Assembly (NCBI RefSeq): GCF_002159185.1
Contig: NZ_NFHD01000020.1
Coordinates: 1-56,183 of the forward strand
From: Gemmiger sp. An87
GTDB taxonomy: Bacteria; Bacillota; Clostridia; Oscillospirales; Ruminococcaceae
Direction of reading: 5' to 3'
DNA length: 56,183 nucleotides
The notes below the pieces were generated by a model. That model did not search any database, had not been told where the DNA came from, and worked only from the letters and a program-made list of their open reading frames with translations. Positions 37,931-45,897 of the stretch are shown here, piece by piece (the stretch's first letter is position 1; every line of letters begins with the position of its first letter). A program made the position numbers and the translations under genes.

Positions 37931-38794
37931 GTGGCGGAAAAACGCAAGGAATTCTTGATGGATGTGCTCTTTGAGACAGTGGGTAGCATCCTGTTTGGCG
38001 TAGGTGTATACACCTTTGCGGCAAAGGGCGGCTTCGCACCCGGCGGACTTTCGGGCCTGGCGCTGATCATTAACTTTCTTACCGGGTTGCCCATCGGTAC
38101 CATGACCCTGGTGCTCAATATCCCCATCATCCTGTGTACCTTCCGTATTCTGGGCCGGCGGTTCTTTATGAAGAGCCTGCGCACCATGATCATCAGTACC
38201 ATCATCATCGACGGCATTTTGCCCCTCTTCCCTGTTTATGACAGCAACCGTCTGCTGGCTGCGGTATTCAGCGGCATTTTGATGGGTGCAGGTCTGGCTA
38301 TTATTTATATGCGCAACTCCTCCACCGGCGGCGCGGATTTCCTGATCCATGCTGCCAAGCGCAAGGCACCCCATTTCAGCTTCGGACAGATCAGCATGAT
38401 TATGGATGCGGTCATCATCTTTCTGGGCGTGCCCGCCTTCGGCGATATCGATTCGGCACTGTACGGCATGATTTCAGTGTTTGCCCTCACCATCGTGATG
38501 GATAAGATCATGTACGGTGCAGGCAGCGGCAAGCTGGCCATGATCATTACCGATTACGGCCGGGAGGTGGCAAAGGAGATCGACCGGGCGGTGGAGCGCG
38601 GCGCCACACTGGTGGATGTGACCGGAAGCTATTCCGGCACCAAAAAGGATATGGTTCTGTGTGCCTGCTCCAACAACGAGGTATTCAAGGTGCGCCAGGC
38701 GGCGCATCGGGTGGACCCCCGGGCCATGGTGATGATCTGTGAGGCGAACGAGGTCTTCGGCGAGGGTTTCCACGCGCTGGAAGAAAAGCACTGA
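37931..38794 (+). CDS. YitT family membrane protein (DUF161/DUF2179)
   Basis: A 287-residue protein with about five or six membrane segments forming the YitT module (FGVGVYTFAAKGGFAPGGLSGLALIINFL is a recognisable first part; GVGVYTFAAKGG ... APGGLSGLAL) and a C-terminal cytoplasmic DUF2179 domain (about residues 205-280, with GATLVDVTGSYSGTKKDMVLC). The function is unknown; solute transport has been suggested for the family. It starts at GTG (37931) with GAAGGAGGAAATCAGT upstream. A strong terminator follows. Confidence 0.88.
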   Translation: MAEKRKEFLMDVLFETVGSILFGVGVYTFAAKGGFAPGGLSGLALIINFLTGLPIGTMTLVLNIPIILCTFRILGRRFFMKSLRTMIISTIIIDGILPLFPVYDSNRLLAAVFSGILMGAGLAIIYMRNSSTGGADFLIHAAKRKAPHFSFGQISMIMDAVIIFLGVPAFGDIDSALYGMISVFALTIVMDKIMYGAGSGKLAMIITDYGREVAKEIDRAVERGATLVDVTGSYSGTKKDMVLCACSNNEVFKVRQAAHRVDPRAMVMICEANEVFGEGFHALEEKH

Positions 38795-38848
38795 GAAAGC
38801 GTGAAAGACAAAAAATAAAGACGAATGTTCCCTTTTTTCCAGGGATAC

Positions 38849-38887
38849 AGGCTGCCGTTCCACTGGGGATGGCAGCCTCTTTTTTTC
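38849..38887 (+). terminator. YitT terminator
   Basis: Stem AGGCTGCC (38849-38856) with GGCAGCCT (38871-38878), then CTTTTTTT. Confidence 0.85.
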
Positions 38888-39016
38888 GCAGGGAAAAAAT
38901 CCCTTTTCTGCTCGAAATTGCGCGAAAAATCCATTCCATAAGACCGGAAAGTGAATTTTCATCAAAAAATAAACAGAGTTTTCCCCACTGGTTATACGAA
39001 GAGTTTTTCGAGGAGA

Positions 39017-39170
39017 TGTTGAAAAGTATGTTGAAAGTGTTTAAAACCCTGTGAAAAGCCCTGAGTTTTCAACAAAACGGGTGGAAAACACCGTTGAGTT
39101 CAACGTTTCGTTGAATAATCGAGAAAGGAATGTTGGGATCTCGGTGGAAAACGTTGAAAACTTTTCAACG
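39017..39170. promoter_or_regulatory. Cluster of TTTTCMACA / TGTKGAAAA motifs (DnaA-box-like)
   Basis: In 154 bases are TGTTGAAAA (39017), TGTTGAAAG (39029), TGTGAAAAG (39050), TTTTCAACA (39066), GGTGGAAAA (39080 and 39143), the inverted pair GTTGAGTTCAAC (39093-39104), CGTTGAATA (39109), CGTTGAAAA (39152) and TTTTCAACG (39162). The last two form a perfect inverted repeat. They resemble the 9-mers found in oriC at 18.1-18.3 kb. The gap 38888-39273 holds no gene. Confidence 0.6.
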
Positions 39171-39273
39171 GGTGTTCATACAACAAAAACAAATCATTCG
39201 CCTCAAAAGGCTTTTCAAATGGATTATTTTCTGGTAAAGTAAACGAAACTGAGCAAAAAGGAGCGTGCTGCGC

Positions 39274-39924
39274 ATGAATTGGCTTTATAAATTGGAGCGG
39301 CGCTTTGGCCGTTTCGGTATTCCGAATCTGATGCTGTATGTGGCAGCCGGTCAGGCAATTGTCTGGCTGGTGATCATGTTTGCATATTATCCGCTGTATT
39401 TCCTTTTGTCCCTGAATCGGTCCGGGTTGTTTGCGGGGCAGGTGTGGCGGCTGGTGAGCTTTGTGTTCCTGCCTCCGCTGACCACCAACCCCATCTATGT
39501 GGCGCTGGAGATCTATCTGCTGTACTGGTTGGGTTCCGCACTGGAGCGAACCTGGGGAAGCTTTAAGTTCACGGTTTATTTCCTGCTCGGTATAGTGGGT
39601 GCCTGGCTGGGCTGTCTGATCACCGGTTCCGCCGGCAATACGGCACTGTACTATTCCTTGTTCTTCGCCTTTGCCTACCTTTATCCGGAAACCCAGCTGC
39701 TGCTGTTCTTTGTGGTGCCGGTCAAGGTGAAATGGCTGGGCTGGATTTCGGCGGTGCTGTATCTGCTTCAGTGGATTGTTGCGCCTCTTGGCCAGAAGCT
39801 GGCCATGCTGGCGGGTCTTCTGGGCTTCTGGATCTTCTTCGGCAAGGGCGGCATCGGCCGGCTGCGCCAGAAGGTCACTGATTACCGCCGCCGTAAGGCC
39901 TGGCAGAATCAGTGGAGGCAATAA
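39274..39924 (+). CDS. Rhomboid-like membrane protein, probably without protease activity
   Basis: A 216-residue protein with about six hydrophobic segments and a rhomboid-type layout: GQVWRLVSFVFLP in loop 1 (the rhomboid R-L-x-T/S-x-x-F pattern), then EIYLLYWLGSALERTWGSFKFTVYFLLGIVGAWL (L-G-x-x-L-E-x-x-W-G). The catalytic GxSG serine motif is missing: the expected place reads GNTALYYSLFFAFAYLYPE, and no clear catalytic His is seen. A derlin/pseudo-rhomboid role is therefore more likely than a protease; this is inference. The ATG at 39274 fits AAGGAG 10 bases upstream; a GTG at 39265 is too close. Confidence 0.75.
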   Translation: MNWLYKLERRFGRFGIPNLMLYVAAGQAIVWLVIMFAYYPLYFLLSLNRSGLFAGQVWRLVSFVFLPPLTTNPIYVALEIYLLYWLGSALERTWGSFKFTVYFLLGIVGAWLGCLITGSAGNTALYYSLFFAFAYLYPETQLLLFFVVPVKVKWLGWISAVLYLLQWIVAPLGQKLAMLAGLLGFWIFFGKGGIGRLRQKVTDYRRRKAWQNQWRQ

Positions 39925-39968
39925 AAGCGGCAAAAACTGCGGCTGCTTTTCTGGCAATTTGAAGACTT

Positions 39969-39980
39969 GCGTGCTATAAT
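39969..39980 (+). promoter_or_regulatory. Candidate darA operon promoter (extended -10)
   Basis: TGC-TATAAT (-10 at 39975-39980) without a clear -35. It lies 87 bases before darA. Confidence 0.55.
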
Positions 39981-40066
39981 GAAAGAAACAGGCCCATATT
40001 TTATGCGCCGGGCGGAACCACTGCCCAAACAAACCGTGCGGGCCTGCCGAAAGGGGAACTGCTGTT

Positions 40067-40390
40067 ATGAAAATGATCACTGCCATTGTAAATAAAGAGG
40101 ACTCCAAGAACGTTTGTAACGAGCTCATCAAGGCTGGTTTTTCCGTTACCCGTTTGTCCACCACCGGCGGATTTCTGATGGCGGGTAATATGACCCTGAT
40201 GATCGGTACCGACGATGAGAAGGTGGATGAGTGCATCGGCCTGATCTCCAAGTGCTGCAAGCAGCGCACCGAGGTTGTGCCCAGCACCGCCAGCTACGGC
40301 ATCGGCGTGGCCACTGCTTACCCGCTGCAGGTCACCGTGGGCGGCGCCACCGTCTTTGTGACCAACGTGGAGCGCTTTGAGAAGCTGTGA
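40067..40390 (+). CDS. darA: Cyclic di-AMP receptor DarA (PstA/YaaQ, DUF970)
   Basis: A 107-residue PII-like trimeric protein that binds cyclic di-AMP; its output pathway is not settled. The sequence MITAIVNKEDSKNVCNELIKAGFSVTRLSTTGGFLMAGNMTLMIG shows the family T-loop residues and Gly-rich turns (RLSTTGGFLMAGN). The stop overlaps the holB start by one base (TGATG). darA-holB-ricT keeps the Bacillus yaaQ-holB-yaaT order, without the short yaaR. Confidence 0.93.
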   Translation: MKMITAIVNKEDSKNVCNELIKAGFSVTRLSTTGGFLMAGNMTLMIGTDDEKVDECIGLISKCCKQRTEVVPSTASYGIGVATAYPLQVTVGGATVFVTNVERFEKL

Positions 40391-41289
40391 TGCTGGATGC
40401 GTTTCGGGGCAACCAGGCCCTGAAAGAAAGTTTGCAGGCCGCCCTGCGCGCAGGGCGGCTTTCTCATAGTGTTTTGCTGTGCGGCGAGGCGGGCTGCGGT
40501 TCCGGTTTCGCCGCCCGATGCCTGGCCGCTGACTACCTCTACCCCGAGGGAGGCCCGCAGGCAAATGCGGTGATGGAGGGCCGGGCTGCCGAATGCATCG
40601 AGGTGCGGGGCGAGGGTGCTTCCGGTGAGATCCGCATCGACGCGGTGCGCCAGGTGCGCCGCAAGGTGTTCGAGACCGCGCTGTCCGCCAACGGGCGAGC
40701 GGTGATTTTTTACGGCGCCCAGAAGATGAATGCCTCCAGTGCGAACGCGCTGCTGAAGGTGCTGGAGGAGCCCCCGGAAGGGGTGCTGTTCGTGCTCACT
40801 GCCACCAGTGCGGCGGCAGTGCTGCCTACCATCCGCAGCCGGTGCGCCATCTACCCCATCGCCCCGGTCACCCGGCAGGAATGCGTGGCGTGGCTGAGGG
40901 AGAATTGCCCGGACTGCAAGGACCCGGAGCTGCTGGCGGCGGTGTATGACGGCCACATCGGCCGGGCCGCCGCAGCCGCCCGGGAGCCTCAGGCGGCCCA
41001 GAGCTTTGAAACTGCCTGCCAGCTGGCTCAGGCGGTGGCAAAGGGCGACCGCTACCGGCTGATGCAGCTTCTGGCCGGATACGAAAAGGATAAGCCCGCC
41101 ACGGCCCGGCTGCTGGCGGATCTGGCCAGCGTGGCCGCCGCCGAGCTGGCGGGAGCCGGACGCTTCGGCATGAGCGCCCATCAGGCGGCACGTACCGCCA
41201 GCCAGTGCGGCGAGGCACTGCAGAATATGAACCGCAACCTGAACCAGAAACTGCTGCTCACCCTGCTGGCGGCGCGCATCGCCCGGTGA
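40390..41289 (+). CDS. holB: DNA polymerase III delta-prime-like subunit
   Basis: The clamp-loader delta-prime subunit (299 residues). The N-terminus LDAFRGNQALKESLQAAL-RAGRLSHSVLLCGEAGCGSGFAA shows the AAA+ fold with a degenerate P-loop (GEAGCGSG lacks the Lys), as expected of a non-hydrolysing delta-prime. The motif ANALLKVLEEPPEGVLFVLT is the usual arginine-finger region (SRC in TIRSRCAIYPI). The zinc-binding four-Cys insert of typical delta-prime or DnaX is not present. Its start codon overlaps the darA stop. Confidence 0.9.
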   Translation: MLDAFRGNQALKESLQAALRAGRLSHSVLLCGEAGCGSGFAARCLAADYLYPEGGPQANAVMEGRAAECIEVRGEGASGEIRIDAVRQVRRKVFETALSANGRAVIFYGAQKMNASSANALLKVLEEPPEGVLFVLTATSAAAVLPTIRSRCAIYPIAPVTRQECVAWLRENCPDCKDPELLAAVYDGHIGRAAAAAREPQAAQSFETACQLAQAVAKGDRYRLMQLLAGYEKDKPATARLLADLASVAAAELAGAGRFGMSAHQAARTASQCGEALQNMNRNLNQKLLLTLLAARIAR

Positions 41290-41390
41290 GCCCTTCCCTA
41301 CCCTTTTGAACCTTTTGCCCAAACCAAAGCCGCAGGCAAAAGACGTGACACCATCCGCCCGGCGCGGCAGGGCAAAGTGAGAAACAAACT

Positions 41391-42239
41391 ATGAAAAAAG
41401 TGATCTCCGTTCGTTTTAAAGCAGGCGGAAAGGCCTACTATTTTGACCCGGCGGATCTGGATGTGCAGACCGGCGACCATGTGATCGTGGAGACTGCCCG
41501 CGGCATCGAGTGCGGCGAGGTGGTGGCCGGTCCCAAGGAGATTCCGGACAGCCAGGTGGTGCGGGAGCTGAAAACCGTCAAGCGCATGGCCGACGCGGTG
41601 GACATCCGCCGCATGGAGAAGAACCGGGCGGACGAAAAGACCGCCTTTGAGATCTGCACCCAGCGCATTGCCGCCCACAAGCTGGAGATGAAGCTGGTGG
41701 AGGCCGAGTACAATCTGGACCGCACCAAGATCGTATTTTATTTCACGGCGGATGGCCGCATCGACTTCCGGGATCTGGTCAAGGACCTGGCGGGCGTGTT
41801 CCACACCCGCATCGAGCTGCGCCAGATCGGTGTGCGTGACGAGAGTAAGATGCTGGGTGGTCTGGGTATCTGCGGCCAGCCCTTCTGCTGCAGCCGGTTT
41901 TTGAAGGATTTCCAGCCGGTGAGCATCAAAATGGCCAAGGAGCAGGGCCTGAGCCTGAATCCCACCAAGATCAGCGGCAGCTGCGGCCGCCTTATGTGCT
42001 GCCTTGCCTACGAGCAGAAGGCCTATGAGTATCTGAACAGCATCACCCCCATGAACGGCAGTGTGGTGCGCACCCCGGAATTCGAGGGTGTTGTGGTGGA
42101 GGCGAACCCGGTGAGCGGCATGCTCAAGGTGCGTCCGCTGAACGAATCGCTGGCGCCCAAGTATTTCCGGCGCAGTGAATGCGTCTACCTGCGGGGCGGA
42201 AAACGGGCCCCCAAGGCTCCCGACCCGGACCAGGAGTGA
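41391..42239 (+). CDS. ricT: PSP1 domain protein RicT
   Basis: A 282-residue PSP1 protein. In Bacillus, RicT (YaaT) forms a complex with RicA and RicF that carries [4Fe-4S] clusters and controls RNase Y processing, sporulation and competence. The Cys motifs are present: GGLGICGQPFCCSRFL (about residues 161-176) and GSCGRLMCCLAYE (about 197-209). AAA+ genes for its partners are not in this window. It begins 101 bases after holB, where a short stretch without signals lies; a promoter there is not obvious. Confidence 0.93.
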   Translation: MKKVISVRFKAGGKAYYFDPADLDVQTGDHVIVETARGIECGEVVAGPKEIPDSQVVRELKTVKRMADAVDIRRMEKNRADEKTAFEICTQRIAAHKLEMKLVEAEYNLDRTKIVFYFTADGRIDFRDLVKDLAGVFHTRIELRQIGVRDESKMLGGLGICGQPFCCSRFLKDFQPVSIKMAKEQGLSLNPTKISGSCGRLMCCLAYEQKAYEYLNSITPMNGSVVRTPEFEGVVVEANPVSGMLKVRPLNESLAPKYFRRSECVYLRGGKRAPKAPDPDQE

Positions 42240-42261
42240 GACGGAAATCCAGGCCAACCAC

Positions 42262-42315
42262 TTGAACTTTTGCAAATTTATGCTACAATAAACCCAAGAA
42301 AGAGTTCGCTCTTTC
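42262..42315 (+). promoter_or_regulatory. Ferredoxin promoter and UUCG leader hairpin
   Basis: TTGAAC (42262-42267), 16 bases, TACAAT (42284-42289). A hairpin follows directly in the leader: GAAAGAG (42298-42304), loop TTCG, CTCTTTC (42309-42315), a 7-bp stem with a stable UUCG tetraloop near the 5' end. Such structures stabilise mRNA. Confidence 0.65.
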
Positions 42316-42395
42316 AGGGCCGCGCTGCATTCTCTGCACGGATGGGGCGCATCGCGCCTGTGGAAAAAAGTGCAGAGATAAAGGAGAGATGAAAC

Positions 42396-42566
42396 ATGGC
42401 TTACTCTATCAACGATTCTTGCGTTTCTTGCGGCACCTGTGCCGGCGAGTGCCCTGTCAGCGCTATCAGCGAGGGCGACGGCAAGTACGTGATCGACGCT
42501 GACAGCTGCATTTCCTGCGGCACCTGCGCCGGCGCTTGCCCTGTTGGTGCGATCGAAGAGGGCTAA
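42396..42566 (+). CDS. 2[4Fe-4S] ferredoxin
   Basis: A 56-residue clostridial-type ferredoxin too short for most gene callers. The two halves are clear internal repeats: DSCVSCGTCAGECPVSAISEG and DSCISCGTCAGACPVGAIEEG, each with CxxCxxCxxxCP for one [4Fe-4S] cluster. It is the likely electron acceptor of the pyruvate:ferredoxin oxidoreductase at 34-38 kb. AAAGGAGAGATG precedes the ATG, and a terminator follows 28 bases after the stop. Codon use is biased like that of the PFOR gene. Confidence 0.96.
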   Translation: MAYSINDSCVSCGTCAGECPVSAISEGDGKYVIDADSCISCGTCAGACPVGAIEEG

Positions 42567-42593
42567 TCTGCTCTTTTTGCACTGGCAAAGAAC

Positions 42594-42629
42594 AAAAAGT
42601 GGCGTGGCTTTTCGGCCCGCCGCTTTTTT
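42594..42629 (+). terminator. Ferredoxin terminator
   Basis: AAAAAGTGGCG (42594-42604) pairs with CGCCGCTTTTT (42618-42628), with one G-U pair, followed by further T. Confidence 0.8.
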
Positions 42630-42724
42630 GTTGTGGGCCATGTTTTTCAAGGCAGGGGGAAGCCGGTTTCGTGTGTTATTCCGGCCGCCATTCCCTCTAT
42701 TTTTGTTTCAGGGAGCGTTTTTCT

Positions 42725-43429
42725 ATGGCACATTCCGCCGAAACTTTGTATAATGGGACCAAGGTGTTTATCAGTGAGAACCATCGCTTCGGAACCGATG
42801 CCATGCTGCTGTCCGGCTTTTGCCGGCCCCGGCGGGCGGAACGGGCGGTGGATCTTTGCAGTGGCTGCGGTATTGTGGCGCTGCGCTGGCATGACCTTGG
42901 CCACCGGGGCGAATGCCTTTCGGTGGAGCTGGACGCCGAGGGTACCGGCCTGCTGGAGCAGGCGGTGGCAGCCCAGCCGGAATGTGATCACATCCGCCCG
43001 CTGAACCGGGATCTGAACGAGCTGGCGGCGGACGGCGGTTACCATCTGGTGGCGGCCAATCCCCCCTACTTCACCGGAGGCTACGTGAGCCCGGAGGCTG
43101 CACGGGCCACTGCCCGCCATGAGGGCGGCTGTACGCTGGAGCAGGTGGCGGCCGCTGCGGCACGCCTGCTGCGGGACGGCGGGCGCTTTGCCATGTGCAA
43201 CCGGCCGGAGCATCTGGCCCGCACCTGCTGCATCCTGAGCGCCGCGGGGCTGGAGCCCAAGCGGCTGGTGTTCGCCAAGCAGACACCGAAGGATGCCCCC
43301 TGGCTGTTTTTGCTGGAAGCACAGAAAAACCGAAAACCCGGCTTACGGTATGAGCCGGATATCTATATGGCCGACGAGACCGGCCGCCCCAGCCTGCAGC
43401 TGCAGGCCATCTACCGGCAGGGCATGTGA
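42725..43429 (+). CDS. tRNA1(Val) adenine-37 N6-methyltransferase family protein
   Basis: A 234-residue SAM-dependent methyltransferase of the TrmN6/YabB type. The start NGTKVFISENHRFGTDAMLLSGF is the family N-terminus. DLCSGCGIVAL is the SAM-binding motif I and LVAANPPYF (about residue 106) the NPPY catalytic motif for adenine N6 methylation. It is adjacent to rsmI, as in Bacillus yabB-yabC(rsmI). GGGAG lies before the ATG; longer frames start inside the ferredoxin gene. Confidence 0.88.
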   Translation: MAHSAETLYNGTKVFISENHRFGTDAMLLSGFCRPRRAERAVDLCSGCGIVALRWHDLGHRGECLSVELDAEGTGLLEQAVAAQPECDHIRPLNRDLNELAADGGYHLVAANPPYFTGGYVSPEAARATARHEGGCTLEQVAAAAARLLRDGGRFAMCNRPEHLARTCCILSAAGLEPKRLVFAKQTPKDAPWLFLLEAQKNRKPGLRYEPDIYMADETGRPSLQLQAIYRQGM

Positions 43430-43465
43430 CCGCCCTGTCCAGAGCAACCCAAGGAGGAGCCAGTT

Positions 43466-44311
43466 ATGGCCGGAACACTGTATATCGTGGCAACGCCCAT
43501 CGGTAACCTGAACGACATGACCCCTCGCGCCGCCGCCACCTTCGGCAGCGTGGATTTTGTTGCCGCTGAGGATACCCGCGTCACGCTGAAGCTGCTCAAT
43601 CATCTGGGGCTGAAAAAGCCGCTGGTGAGCTACTACGAGCACAATACAAAGGAAAAGGGCCAGTATATTCTGGACCGGATCGCGGCCGGCGAAAGCTGTG
43701 CGTTGTGCAGCGACGCGGGCATGCCTGCCATCTCGGACCCGGGCGAGGAGATCGTGCGGGACGCGCTGGCGCAGGGGATTCCGGTGGTGCCGGTCCCGGC
43801 GGCCTCTGCCTGCGTTACGGCGCTGGCTGTCTCCGGGCAGGATACCAGCCGCTTTGTGTTTGAGGGCTTTTTGCCGGTGGCGGCAAAGCCCCGCAAGCAG
43901 CGGCTGGAAAGCCTGGTGGGCGAGACGCGCACCATGATTTTTTATGAAGCCCCTCATAAATTAAAGGGCACGCTGGAGGATCTGGAAAAGACCTTCGGCG
44001 GGCAGCGAAGCATCACTCTGACCCGGGAGCTGACCAAGCTGCATGAGGAGATCCGCAAAACCACGCTGGCCGAGGCCTGCGCATACTACCGGGACAATGC
44101 ACCCCGGGGCGAGTATGTGCTGGTGGTGGCGGGCGGCGAAGCCGTTGCTGCCCCTCAGGAGCAGATTACGCTGGAGCAGGCCGCTCAGGCCGCCCGCAGG
44201 CTGATGGAGCAGGGAATGCCTCCCAGCGCGGCGGCAAAGCAGGCCGCCCAGGGTACGGCCTTTTCCAAAAGCCAGGTCTATCGCCTGCTGATCAAGGAGG
44301 ATGCGGAATGA
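43466..44311 (+). CDS. rsmI: 16S rRNA (cytidine-2'-O)-methyltransferase RsmI
   Basis: RsmI methylates the 2'-OH of C1402 in 16S rRNA. The 281-residue protein opens with TLYIVATPIGNLNDMTPRA and has AAEDTR, LCSDAGMPAISDPGEEIV and VVPVPAASA, the SAM-pocket motifs of the tetrapyrrole methylase fold, plus the C-terminal segment LTRELTKLHEE. AAGGAGGAGCC precedes the ATG. It overlaps the phosphoesterase gene by four bases. Confidence 0.96.
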   Translation: MAGTLYIVATPIGNLNDMTPRAAATFGSVDFVAAEDTRVTLKLLNHLGLKKPLVSYYEHNTKEKGQYILDRIAAGESCALCSDAGMPAISDPGEEIVRDALAQGIPVVPVPAASACVTALAVSGQDTSRFVFEGFLPVAAKPRKQRLESLVGETRTMIFYEAPHKLKGTLEDLEKTFGGQRSITLTRELTKLHEEIRKTTLAEACAYYRDNAPRGEYVLVVAGGEAVAAPQEQITLEQAAQAARRLMEQGMPPSAAAKQAAQGTAFSKSQVYRLLIKEDAE

Positions 44312-44796
44312 AAGAGATTCTGATTTTATCCGACAGCCACGGCTGTTATCCGCTGGTACAGAAAGCGGTGGAGGCTCATCCCCATGCGAAAGGCATCATC
44401 TTTCTGGGCGATGGCCTGAAGGACATCGAGCGCCTGCAGACGGAGGGCTGCAGCCTGCCGGTCTATTCGGTGCGGGGCAACTGTGATTTTTCCTCGCTGT
44501 ACCCGGCGGAGGCCTTGGAGGTGTTTGAACACAACCTGGTCTTCTTCTGCCATGGCCACCACTATGGGGTCAAGTATACGCTGGATGACTACGCCCGGGC
44601 GGTGAAGGACCGGGGGGCGGCCATTGGCCTGTTCGGCCACACCCACCTGCCCACGCTGGAACAGCGAGATGGCGTGACCCTGTTCAACCCGGGCAGCATC
44701 GGCGCGCCCCGGTTCGGCGGGCCCAGCTATGGTATTCTGGAGCTGTATGAGAATGGAGAATTCAATCTCCAGCACAAGGAACTGATCATATGGTAA
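44308..44796 (+). CDS. YfcE/MJ0936 family metallophosphoesterase
   Basis: A 162-residue calcineurin-like phosphodiesterase with the metal-binding series SDSHG, FLGDG, RGNCD, CHGHHYG and GHTH in order. The exact substrate is unknown; relatives act on phosphodiesters in vitro. The start overlaps rsmI (ATGA) and the stop overlaps birA (ATGGTAA), so the three genes are translationally coupled. Confidence 0.93.
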   Translation: MKEILILSDSHGCYPLVQKAVEAHPHAKGIIFLGDGLKDIERLQTEGCSLPVYSVRGNCDFSSLYPAEALEVFEHNLVFFCHGHHYGVKYTLDDYARAVKDRGAAIGLFGHTHLPTLEQRDGVTLFNPGSIGAPRFGGPSYGILELYENGEFNLQHKELIIW

Positions 44797-45515
44797 GCGC
44801 TCCCCTGTTTGTTCCCGAGACGGACAGCACCAACAGCTGGTGCCGCCGGCAGCTGGAGCAGCTGCCGGATGGGTTTGCGGTGTACACCACCTGCCAGACC
44901 GCAGGGCGGGGCCGCCGCGGCCGGGCCTGGGCCAACGCGCCGGGCCAGGGCCTGTATTATACGATCGTTTGCAAACGCCCCATGGCGGACCCGGCGGCGC
45001 TTCCGCTGGCGGCCAGTCTGGCGGCGGCGCATGCGCTGGAGGAACAGCTGGGTGTGTGCTGCCAGGTAAAATGGCCCAATGACCTGATCTGGCAGGGAAA
45101 AAAGCTGGGCGGCATTCTGTGTGAGGCAGCGCAGGGGGCGATTCTCTGCGGCATCGGGATCAATCTGATGCAGGATGCAGCGTATTTTACCCAAAACGGA
45201 CTGACGCATGGGGTCTCGGCGGCGCAGATCCTGGGGCATATGCCGGATGCGGATACACCGGAACGGCTGGCGCAGGCAATGAGCAAGATCTTTGCCGAAG
45301 GCCTGGATAGCTTTTACCAGCAAGGGTTTGCAGCGGTGCGGGAGGAATATCTGGCCCGTTGCGCCAATCTGGGCCGCAGGGTAAGCTTTGACGGCGGTGA
45401 AGGCCGGGCGGTGGACGTGGACGAAGCGGGCCGCCTGGTGGTGGATACTGACGGAGGAACACAGGCGGTATTCACCGGAGAGGTGACTGTGCAGGGCATC
45501 TACGGCGCAAAATGA
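44790..45515 (+). CDS. birA: Biotin--[acetyl-CoA-carboxylase] ligase
   Basis: Transfers biotin to carboxylases via biotinyl-AMP. The 241-residue protein has the catalytic motif GRGRRGRAWANAPGQGLYYT (GRGRxGRxW) and KWPNDLIWQGKKLGGILCE, and a C-terminal SH3-like domain. The N-terminal DNA-binding helix-turn-helix of bifunctional BirA is missing, so it is a class I enzyme that does not repress biotin genes itself. It overlaps the preceding gene by 7 bases and ends at a strong terminator. Confidence 0.94.
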   Translation: MVSAPLFVPETDSTNSWCRRQLEQLPDGFAVYTTCQTAGRGRRGRAWANAPGQGLYYTIVCKRPMADPAALPLAASLAAAHALEEQLGVCCQVKWPNDLIWQGKKLGGILCEAAQGAILCGIGINLMQDAAYFTQNGLTHGVSAAQILGHMPDADTPERLAQAMSKIFAEGLDSFYQQGFAAVREEYLARCANLGRRVSFDGGEGRAVDVDEAGRLVVDTDGGTQAVFTGEVTVQGIYGAK

Positions 45516-45529
45516 CAGAAAATAAAAAG

Positions 45530-45592
45530 ACAGCCCATAGATGGGCAGCAAAAAGAGATGCTGCTCATCCATGGGCTGTTTTGTTTTTTATA
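45530..45592 (+). terminator. rsmI-birA operon terminator
   Basis: ACAGCCCAT (45530-45538) pairs with ATGGGCTGT (45571-45579), and inner GATGGGCAGCA with TGCTGCTCATC extends the stem. TTTGTTTTTT follows. Confidence 0.88.
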
Positions 45593-45610
45593 TGGTGTTG
45601 CTGCCGGGCA

Positions 45611-45781
45611 GACAAAAGGGTGCTTGGCGGTCGTTGCTGAGGAAAACCGGGTGTGAAAAGATGAACGTATCCGTTTCGGCCACCGGTCGGGTAGACAAAG
45701 AAAGGGTGCTGGCGGCCATCGCTGAGGAAAACCGGGTGCGCAAGGGTGAGCGTATCCGTTCCGATTACCGGTCGGGTAGAT
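45611..45781 (+). repeat. Dispersed repeat family, locus B: two units with 85-base period
   Basis: Two units (about 45611-45693 and 45694-45778) each contain GCTGAGGAAAACCGGGTG, GCGTATCCGT-like and ACCGGTCGGGTAGA. The core recurs at 45634 and 45719. The sequence before unit 1 (CCGGGCAGACAAA) looks like the end of a third, truncated unit. It matches locus A at 21.2-21.4 kb. The 85-base period is not a multiple of three, so the frame is lost between units and it is not a protein repeat. Confidence 0.78.
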
Positions 45782-45818
45782 AAAAAATGCCCCTCCGTGC
45801 TTGCGGACCACGGAGGGG
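45782..45818 (-). terminator. Terminator-like hairpin on the minus strand, gene unknown
   Basis: CCCCTCCGTG (45790-45799) with CACGGAGGGG (45809-45818) and TTTTTT on the minus strand. No protein gene precedes it: the NERD gene has its own terminator at 45974. A short minus-strand RNA from about 45890 is possible. Confidence 0.7.
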
Positions 45819-45852
45819 TGTAAGGGGTATCGCTTTGGTGTGAGGAGGAATC

Positions 45853-45897
45853 ATGTACAGAACATCGGTTGCGGCTCCGCTGTTCTGTGATTCTTAG
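45853..45897 (+). CDS. Possible 14-codon small ORF
   Basis: ATG to TAG encodes MYRTSVAAPLFCDS with TGAGGAGGAATC, an excellent ribosome binding site, just upstream. The same bases form a hairpin (ACAGAAC 45857-45863 with GTTCTGT 45882-45888; inner GCGG/CCGC). No promoter is clear. The ribosome site is the only real support; it may equally be a minus-strand structured RNA. Confidence 0.25.
   Translation: MYRTSVAAPLFCDS

Noticed and set aside
45611-45781. CRISPR array at the tandem repeat
   Set aside because: Only two diverged 85-base units, no short repeats with unique spacers and no cas genes.
45541-45783. 80-codon plus-strand frame across the tandem repeat
   Set aside because: The repeat units are out of frame with each other (85-base period), and the frame begins inside a terminator.
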